Assembly (NCBI RefSeq): GCF_003952425.1
Contig: NZ_CP034449.1
Location: 4,311,001 to 4,375,000, forward strand
Origin: Mesorhizobium sp. M2A.F.Ca.ET.046.03.2.1
Lineage (GTDB): Bacteria; Pseudomonadota; Alphaproteobacteria; Rhizobiales; Rhizobiaceae
Reading direction: 5' to 3'
DNA: 64,000 nt
Shown here: positions 60,755 through 64,000 of the stretch, in pieces
How the letters are laid out: every line of letters begins with the position of its first letter
Numbering within the stretch: the first letter of the stretch is position 1
Notes under the pieces: model-generated
Told to the model about the DNA's origin: nothing
Seen by the model: only the letters and a program-made list of their open reading frames with translations
The model's database searches: none
Made by a program: the position numbers and the translations under genes

Positions 60755-62308
60755 ATGTCATCCGCGAACGAAACCACGGCCGATTCGCATTCGCCCACGC
60801 GGGCGAACGGCACGTTCTGTCCCCAAACGCAGCGCAAATTCGTGCTGGTGTCGGCAATCCTTGCCTCGGCGCTCGGCTTCATCGACGGCTCGATCCTGGC
60901 GATCGCCATGCCGGCGCTGCGCGCCGACCTCGGCGCCAGCCTGGCGGAAGCGCAGTGGATTTCCAACGCCTATGCGCTGACGCTCTCGGCGCTCATCCTG
61001 GCTGGCGGTGCCGCAGGCGACCGGTTCGGGCTGCGGCGCGCCTTCGTCACCGGCATCGCGCTGTTCATCGCCGCCTCGCTCGCCTGCGCGGTGGCGCCCG
61101 ATCCGGCCATATTGATCGCCTTCCGCGCCATCCAGGGCATCGGCGCGGCGATCATGGTGCCGGGCAGCCTCGCCATCATCGCCAAAGCCTATCCGAAGAA
61201 GGAGCGCGGCCGGGCGATCGGCATCTGGGCCGCCGCATCGGCGCTGACCACGGCGCTCGGCCCCGTTCTGGGCGGCTTTGTTTTGACGACGTTCGGCAAC
61301 GGGGTCTGGCGCGCGATCTTCGCCATCAACCTGCCGCTTGGGCTGATCTCCATCTATCTGCTTTTGGCCAAGGTGCCGGCCGACAAACCGACCGAAAAAC
61401 GCAGCCTCGACCTTGGGGGCGCCGCGCTGGCGACGCTTGCCTTCGGCCTGCTCGCGTATGGACTGACGGCCATGAATGCCAAAGGCGGCGGAATGCTGTC
61501 AACGCCCGCGATCGTTGCCGGTGTGGTCCTGCTCTTTGTCTTCATCGCTTATGAGCGCTGGCAGCGCGATCCGATGATCGATCTCGGCCTGTTCCGCATC
61601 CGCGCCTTTGCCGGCGCCAACCTGGCGACATTCTTCCTCTATTTCGCGCTGTCGGCCAATCTGTTCTACCTGCCGATGCTTCTGATCGCCGGCTGGAGGT
61701 TGAGCGAGGCCGAGGTCGGCTTCATCTTCCTGCCGCTGTCGGCATTGATCGCGCTTCTGTCCGGGCCGGTCGGCCAGTGGTCGGACCGGATCGGTCCGCG
61801 CTTTCCGATCGCCTGCGGCAGCATGGTCGTCGCTATCGCCTTCGCCGGCCTCGCTTTGCTCACGCATTTCGGCATCCACAATTTCTGGACCGGGACATTT
61901 CCGCTGATGGCGCTGATGGGGCTAGGCATGGCGCAAGTCGTGTCACCGTTGTCGACCGCGGTCATGACGTCCGTCGAGGATAAGGATACCGGCGCCGCGT
62001 CCGGCATCAACAATGCGGTCTCGCGCGTCGGCGGCCTGATCGCGGTGGCGGCGATGGGTTCGCTGGCGGCCTGGGTTTACGCGCGGATCATCGGCAATGC
62101 TTCCGGGGTGCCAGGTTTCGGCGAGCCGCCCGCTTCCGGGCTTGCGGCCAATCTCGACGCGGCCAGAGTGGCGGCAAGCGATTCGGCTTTCACCGCGGTC
62201 GCGGCGGTCACGGCGTTGCTTTGCGTGCTTTCTTCCCTTATCGCCTGGTTCACGGTTCCCGGACAGGCATCGCCCTGGCCGCGGCAGACAGACGAATCGC
62301 GCGATTAG
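60755..62308 (+). CDS. DHA2-type MFS multidrug exporter
   Basis: A 517-residue proton-driven exporter with fourteen predicted helices. It begins with a polar tail (SSANETTADSHSPTRANG), then SAILASALGFIDGSILAIAMPALRADLGAS, the DHA2 motif D1 with the D in the first helix, and GDRFGLRR (motif A). Motif C (GPVLGGF) is present. The substrate is unknown; many family members export drugs or aromatic compounds. ATG 60755 is chosen over a TTG at 60719. It follows and diverges from the DUF1211 gene. Confidence 0.9.
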   Translation: MSSANETTADSHSPTRANGTFCPQTQRKFVLVSAILASALGFIDGSILAIAMPALRADLGASLAEAQWISNAYALTLSALILAGGAAGDRFGLRRAFVTGIALFIAASLACAVAPDPAILIAFRAIQGIGAAIMVPGSLAIIAKAYPKKERGRAIGIWAAASALTTALGPVLGGFVLTTFGNGVWRAIFAINLPLGLISIYLLLAKVPADKPTEKRSLDLGGAALATLAFGLLAYGLTAMNAKGGGMLSTPAIVAGVVLLFVFIAYERWQRDPMIDLGLFRIRAFAGANLATFFLYFALSANLFYLPMLLIAGWRLSEAEVGFIFLPLSALIALLSGPVGQWSDRIGPRFPIACGSMVVAIAFAGLALLTHFGIHNFWTGTFPLMALMGLGMAQVVSPLSTAVMTSVEDKDTGAASGINNAVSRVGGLIAVAAMGSLAAWVYARIIGNASGVPGFGEPPASGLAANLDAARVAASDSAFTAVAAVTALLCVLSSLIAWFTVPGQASPWPRQTDESRD

Positions 62309-62310
62309 AG

Positions 62311-62375
62311 CAATTCCAGGAAAAGTGTGAGCGGTTAGGCCCGTCGACTTCGCCGTAGCCTTCCGTCTGGAATTG
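62311..62375. repeat. Palindromic repeat, family B copy 3
   Basis: CAATTCCAGGAAAAGTGTGA...CGACTTCGCCGTAGCCTTCC...TCTGGAATTG. Reverse-complemented, it aligns along its whole length with 28822-28886. It lies between the MFS gene and the M23 endopeptidase gene, both of which end here, so it may double as a bidirectional terminator. Confidence 0.8.
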
Positions 62376-62408
62376 CGTCGAAACAGGTGGAGCGGTTCCT
62401 GGAACTGC

Positions 62409-64000
62409 TTAGTTCGGAAGCTGCGAATCAGTCTTGGCGCTGGCGACCTTCAGCGAGTTGCCGTCTTCCTGCTTCAGAAGATCGTCGATGCGCTCGCGCT
62501 CTTTCTTGAAGGCCACGAGATCGTCACCCTTCAGCACCTTGCCGACCGGCAGGCGCACGCGCATCGAATCGACCTTGGTGCCATTGACGATGAGTTCGTA
62601 GTGAAGATGCGGGCCCGTCGACAGGCCGGTCTGGCCGAGATAGCCGATGACTTGACCCTGGCGGACATGGACGCCGGGCTCGATGCCTTTGGCAAAAGCG
62701 CTCTGGTGGTTGTAGGACGTCTCGTAGCCATTGGCATGGCGGATGATGATCTGCTTGCCATAGCCGCCGGCCCAGCCGGCCTTTTCCACGACGCCATTGC
62801 CGGCCGCGATGATGGGCGATCCGATGGGGGCAGCCCAGTCCGTGCCGGTGTGCATGCGCACATAGCCCAGAATCGGGTGACGGCGCGCGCCGAAGCCGGA
62901 GGTGAAGCGCCCGTTGGGGAGCGGGTTGCGCAGCAGGAACTGCTTGGCGCTCGAACCGTTCTCGTCGAAATAGTCGGTGCTGCCGTCCTGCATCTGGAAG
63001 CGATAGAAATTCCGCGTCTGCCCGCCGAAGGTCGCCGACACGTAGAGAAGCTCGGAATTGTCGGAGGTCTGGTCGTCGCCGTCGGGCTGCGAGAACAGCA
63101 CCTCCAGCCGGTCGGCCGGCGAAAGCCGCGACTGGAAATCGACGTCGGAAGCGAGGAGCTTGATCAGCTTCTGCGTCATAGCTTTCGACATGCCGTAGGA
63201 ATAGGCGGTGCGATAGATGCCGTCATAGACATTGGGCAGGTTGCCGCGCACCACCACCGGCTGCGAATCATCGAACGCCGTCAAAAGCTCGGGATTTGGC
63301 TCCGGCTCCTGGGCCGGCACAAACTGGCCGCGGTCGTCGAGCGCGATGGTGACGATGTGCGTGGTCTTGTCATAGACGCTGGTGCGCACGACCTTGGCGA
63401 TGTCGCCGCGCACTTCGAGGCCGACACGCAGCACCGTCCCGGCCTTGAGCGCCGTGGCGTTCAACAACTTGCCGATCGCTTCCGCCATGCCGGTGGCGTC
63501 AGCGCCGGTGTAGCCCGAATCGGCATAGGCCTCGGCGATCTCGGTATCCTCGGTGAAGGGGATGATTTCCTCGGCGAAGGCCGGCGTCTGATCTTCCAGG
63601 GTGGCGCGCGGCGCCACCGAAACGTTTTCCTGGGTGATCTTCACGTCGTAGGAACCGGCCATCGATTCGGCGAAGGCGTCGCCGAATCGCTGCGGATCGA
63701 CATAATGCAGCGCCGCCACCTGGACGGCGCCGTCGCTCAAGCCGTTGCTGGCGTCGCGAACCACCTTTTCCACCTCGTCGGCGGAAAGGTCGCTCTTTTC
63801 GTCGAAGGAAGCGGTCTCGATCGGGAAATCGACCGTCTTCAGGCTCATTTCGCTCTCGACCTTGGCGCCGTAGATCTGCGCGGCGGCCGCGGTGGCCGTT
63901 GCCGGCTGGGCGTTGTCGTCGCTGTCGTCGCCGAACACCTGCAACGGGTCGAAGGGCGGATAGGGGCGGTTGGTCGTGTGGCCGGCGGCCAGAGCCATCT
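62409..64000 (-). CDS. M23 family metalloendopeptidase, 5'-truncated by the window
   Basis: At least 530 residues of a cell-wall hydrolase. The N-terminal part, an anchoring helix and probable start, lies beyond 64000; ATG 63998 is in frame but unlikely to be the true start. A coiled/linker region and a domain around FDDSQPVVVRGNLPNVYDGIYRTAYSYGM precede the peptidase domain (last 170 residues): RRHPILGYVRMHTGTDWAAPIGSPI, then TGLSTGPHLHYELIVNG with the HLH zinc ligands. It cleaves peptide cross-links in peptidoglycan, as EnvC/LytM-type MepM proteins do. Confidence 0.92.
   Translation of the reverse strand, partial: MALAAGHTTNRPYPPFDPLQVFGDDSDDNAQPATATAAAAQIYGAKVESEMSLKTVDFPIETASFDEKSDLSADEVEKVVRDASNGLSDGAVQVAALHYVDPQRFGDAFAESMAGSYDVKITQENVSVAPRATLEDQTPAFAEEIIPFTEDTEIAEAYADSGYTGADATGMAEAIGKLLNATALKAGTVLRVGLEVRGDIAKVVRTSVYDKTTHIVTIALDDRGQFVPAQEPEPNPELLTAFDDSQPVVVRGNLPNVYDGIYRTAYSYGMSKAMTQKLIKLLASDVDFQSRLSPADRLEVLFSQPDGDDQTSDNSELLYVSATFGGQTRNFYRFQMQDGSTDYFDENGSSAKQFLLRNPLPNGRFTSGFGARRHPILGYVRMHTGTDWAAPIGSPIIAAGNGVVEKAGWAGGYGKQIIIRHANGYETSYNHQSAFAKGIEPGVHVRQGQVIGYLGQTGLSTGPHLHYELIVNGTKVDSMRVRLPVGKVLKGDDLVAFKKERERIDDLLKQEDGNSLKVASAKTDSQLPN

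Overview
The window is chromosomal DNA from a high-GC alphaproteobacterium. Gene order and protein style (lysC-ptsP-prfA-prmC-DUF4167-clpB; secA/ppiC/argJ/GNAT/mutT; etfB-etfA-hbd beside a PduO-type adenosyltransferase and a HIG1 protein), an RirA-type iron box, a FixK-type box and several families of rhizobial intergenic palindromes all point to the Hyphomicrobiales, most likely Mesorhizobium or a close relative. That placement is inference; no 16S gene is present. I recognise 63 protein genes (two cut by the window edges) and one tRNA. There is no rRNA, CRISPR array, prophage or intact insertion sequence.

Layout. 1-1.8 kb: end of a UgpC-type sugar/glycerol-phosphate importer ATPase and a phosphodiesterase. 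1.8-2.5 kb: a VapBC toxin-antitoxin pair with a textbook self-regulated promoter. 2.5-6.3 kb: the FbpABC ferric-iron importer with an iron-responsive box. 6.5-9.8 kb: an ECF sigma factor with an NrsF-type anti-sigma factor and a SigF-like promoter, then a PAS-PAS-PAS-GGDEF protein. 9.8-15.3 kb: fatty-acid/hydroxybutyrate electron flow (Hbd, EtfAB), rhomboid protease, cobalamin adenosyltransferase, HIG1 protein and an SDR. 15.3-21.3 kb: YihY, EamA exporter, GluQRS, AlkA-like glycosylase, HNH nuclease, DsbB and a DedA-like protein. 21.6-23.3 kb: tRNA-Leu(CAA) next to an ABC exporter membrane domain with no ATPase, behind a well-placed FixK/FNR-type promoter. 23.3-27.3 kb: a periplasmic beta-propeller, a CelD/FemAB-like acyltransferase and a flippase, probably for surface polysaccharide. 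27.6-31.7 kb: a small secreted protein, a DUF1127 peptide and a DUF4242 protein facing a large LAL-type LuxR regulator. 32-43.6 kb: secA, ppiC, TetR, argJ-GNAT-mutT, an orphan Flp pilin, NDUFAF5-like methyltransferase, comF, grxC, nitrilase-like amidase and DUF1178. 43.5-47.7 kb: a MarR/EamA divergent pair with a perfect operator, a flavin reductase, ubiG, DUF1089 and ABM proteins. 47.9-64 kb: lysC, ptsP, prfA, prmC, DUF4167, clpB, MmcQ/YjbR, an L,D-transpeptidase, a TMEM175-like channel, an MFS exporter and an M23 endopeptidase.

Most of the region is core metabolism and envelope maintenance. The most informative signals are between genes: at least four families of palindromic or mosaic repeats, and four promoters whose operator geometry can be read directly (vapBC, fbpA/ECF sigma, the FixK-type promoter of the ATPase-less ABC gene, and marR/eamA).
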